From Hemicentrotus pulcherrimus (taxonomy: Eukaryota; Echinodermata; Echinoidea; Camarodonta; Strongylocentrotidae): a DNA stretch of 64,000 nucleotides. Below are positions 62,082 to 64,000 of the stretch, piece after piece. Under the pieces are notes generated by a model that had not been told where the DNA came from, did not search any database, and saw only the letters and a list, made by a program, of their open reading frames with translations. Positions within the stretch are counted from its first letter, which is position 1. Every line of letters begins with the position of its first letter. The stretch is from the NCBI GenBank assembly GCA_003118195.1, contig BEXV01000353.1, positions 201,314 through 265,313 on the forward strand, written 5' to 3'. The position numbers were made by a program, and so were the translations under genes.

Positions 62082-64000
62082 CTAGAAGATATAAGGTGAG
62101 TATCTCATTTATCAAACATCTCTTCAATACTAAGATCAGCTATCATTGCACACCATGCACGCAGGTGAAGTGGTGCATTGCCTGCTCATAAAACTTTGCA
62201 ACCAGGAAAAGAACTGCATCTCTAGTATTAACCACACTGCATACAAACTGCATGGAAACATTGCTTGGCTCTGGATCACACCTTCTTCAACCTTATTACA
62301 AAGATCATTTTCTCCCTCAGATGATTGAAAAGTATCCCACATTCAGTGGCACAGACATGCATAGTTATCTGTTTTTAGAGGGAGATATCAAGTCCTCCCC
62401 AAGATTCCATAAATAATGCCCCACTGAAATCAGAAAGTGGATTTGCAATTTTATTTACTTTGAACAAATATAGAGTAAACAGCCATTGTTATAATGTTTT
62501 TTCGTTAAATTGAAGTTTATTTGGAAAAATTTGGAGCCAGAGTTCAATAAAAAAAAATAAATTCATGACCATGCAATTTGAATAACAATGGGTACTACCT
62601 GACCGACTGACTGAGTGAAGGATATACTTACATTTGAATCTAGGAATCTAAAACTCGACAAACCATGCACATCACACCAATACGGCTTTCAGATACTATT
62701 ACCAAGGAAAAGAGAACAACAGCAAAGTGAACAGATACCTCTCACCAGCAGGGGCATTAGAAAGTCTGAAACTGCAAGAAGAATATTCACAACACACTAT
62801 TACCTTACCAATCCATGCACAGGAAATGTGCTAAACTCACACCAACCAGCACACTATGTTAGAGGTAGTGCTTTCAAAATCCTGCTAAAACCGGTGAAAA
62901 TTACAGTGCCTGGATCCAACCATACTAATAGGTTACTTTGCATGCAATCTGGAGATAATCATCTATATTTCATGTGGATTATGTGTAAGCCACACTCTCG
63001 ATTGGTTATGTGTGCAGCAGTTTTTTACATTTGAGAACAAATAAAGTATCATATAATCTCAAGTGTCTTAGAAAGAAGAAAATTGTTACCCGAAGATAAT
63101 GCGTGTGTGTGTGTGTGTGTTTGTGGGTGTGTGTGGGTGTGTGTGTGTGTAGTCTGCAACTCAGAAAGAGGAAATGATGATAGCTACTTCCGAATTTAAT
63201 TACTGTTCATAAGACCATGAACTTTGTATATACCCATCTCTTAAATTTCCTTTTATTTATATAGCAGTTTTACCTTAATACTGAGCAGTAATGAAGAGTA
63301 ATGTCGAGCAAGATAAATACATGTATTAGGGTACTCTTTAAAAAATGTGATATATGCGAGATGACTTGGTTCACTGCAATATAAATGAAATATTATTATC
63401 AAATGGACACAGCTATAATAAAATAAATGTCTGCCTTCATTTAAAAAAATGTAACAATTGTTTTCATCATTGTTTTCTCAATTATTGAAATGAGCAATTT
63501 AGGCGGCAACAGGCATCACCCACAATGCAATACAAATTCATATTAACAAGGGAGTTCTACACTGTTAGTTCAAAATAACGTCTAATTATGCAGAGTATCC
63601 CACAAAACCTTTAGAGTAAGTTTAGATTGTACAGGACGATAATGTACAGTATCAAGTTTACTTCTTACAATAGAACGCTAGTTTCCATGACAACCAAGAT
63701 ATATTGAGAGAGTAGGACAGAGGTAATTCTAAACTAGGAAACAGAGTGATGCACTAGAGGCTAGGTTCTATTATTGTACATGATTTAACACAAGGTAAAG
63801 AAGGATACTACTTCCCGATGTTTGCTAGGTGCCTCTGATAGAGTCTCAATAAATCATGCGTTGAATAAATCATTATTCACATTTATTTCAACATCTAAAA
63901 TTATGTCCATTTTAAGGAGAGAAAAGTTGGAAACCAAAAGGATGATTAGGCCTACTGTGCAGGCCTATTTGGAGGTGCATTTAGTTTATTATTACTTCTT
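62082..64000 (-). other. Upstream intron of the junctophilin-like gene to window edge
   Basis: No exon on the minus strand could be recognised between 62082 and 64000. In particular there is no MORN-type G-x-Y-x-G-x-W repeat. The 5' part of the gene should therefore lie beyond the right edge. A (GT)n run occupies about 63101-63151. Confidence 0.45.
63100..63152. repeat. (GT)n microsatellite
   Basis: GTGTGT run with TTGTGGGTGT interruptions, about 50 bases. Confidence 0.9.

Noticed and set aside
62615..63034. 139-codon plus-strand frame antisense to the junctophilin-like gene
   Set aside because: Starts at GTG, no recognisable domain, no flanking splice or promoter evidence; length alone is not enough in 64 kb.

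Overview
This is a eukaryotic, AT-rich window from an animal genome. Support for this comes from GT-AG introns, a CUB/LDL-receptor-A gene, a CR1-like non-LTR retrotransposon, tRNA-derived SINEs, TA-flanked MITEs and very abundant CT/GA/GT microsatellites. The recurrent word TAGGCCTA, the SINE style, the GGGGGGTGTTTCACAAAGATC terminal inverted repeat and a CAAGAAAGA motif beside histone-like hairpins all suggest an echinoderm, most likely sea-urchin-like. That is inference from recollection, not from a search. There are no operons and no CRISPR, and most open reading frames are chance or low-complexity.

Layout. 0-9.8 kb is repeat-rich. It holds a SINE, an (ATC/CAC)n block, a nearly intact CR1-like LINE (3.2-6.6 kb; PHD-like finger, AP endonuclease, reverse transcriptase, one frameshift) and a minus-strand SINE. 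10.5-39.2 kb is spanned by one plus-strand gene that I reconstructed from phase-compatible exons. It encodes a signal peptide (10529-10643), then after a 24.5-kb intron a CUB-like domain on two exons (35124-35346, 37172-37398), an LDLa module (38092-38217) and a transmembrane tail (39091-39227). Its first CUB exon carries an in-frame TAA. Intron 1 holds MITEs, hAT-like ends, a roughly 172-bp tandem repeat interrupted by three histone-3'-end-like hairpins, and minisatellites. Intron 2 holds a decayed minus-strand LINE with a nested retroinsertion.

39.2-51 kb is intergenic or 3' UTR. It contains a 564-base assembly gap and a 58-bp perfect palindrome. 51.1 to beyond 64 kb is a minus-strand gene whose C-terminal membrane anchor resembles junctophilin, the ER/SR-plasma-membrane tether. 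I can assemble a 111-nt symmetric cassette-type exon (61971-62081), a 1010-nt exon (55031-56040) and two duplicated, phase-0, alternative terminal exons (53051-53173 and 51164-51265). Each terminal exon encodes the same membrane anchor. Its 5' part, where MORN repeats would be expected, lies beyond the right edge.

The observations most worth following are the duplicated anchor exons, the UGA in the distal copy followed by conserved codons, the nonsense codon in the CUB gene, and the triple histone-like hairpin insert.
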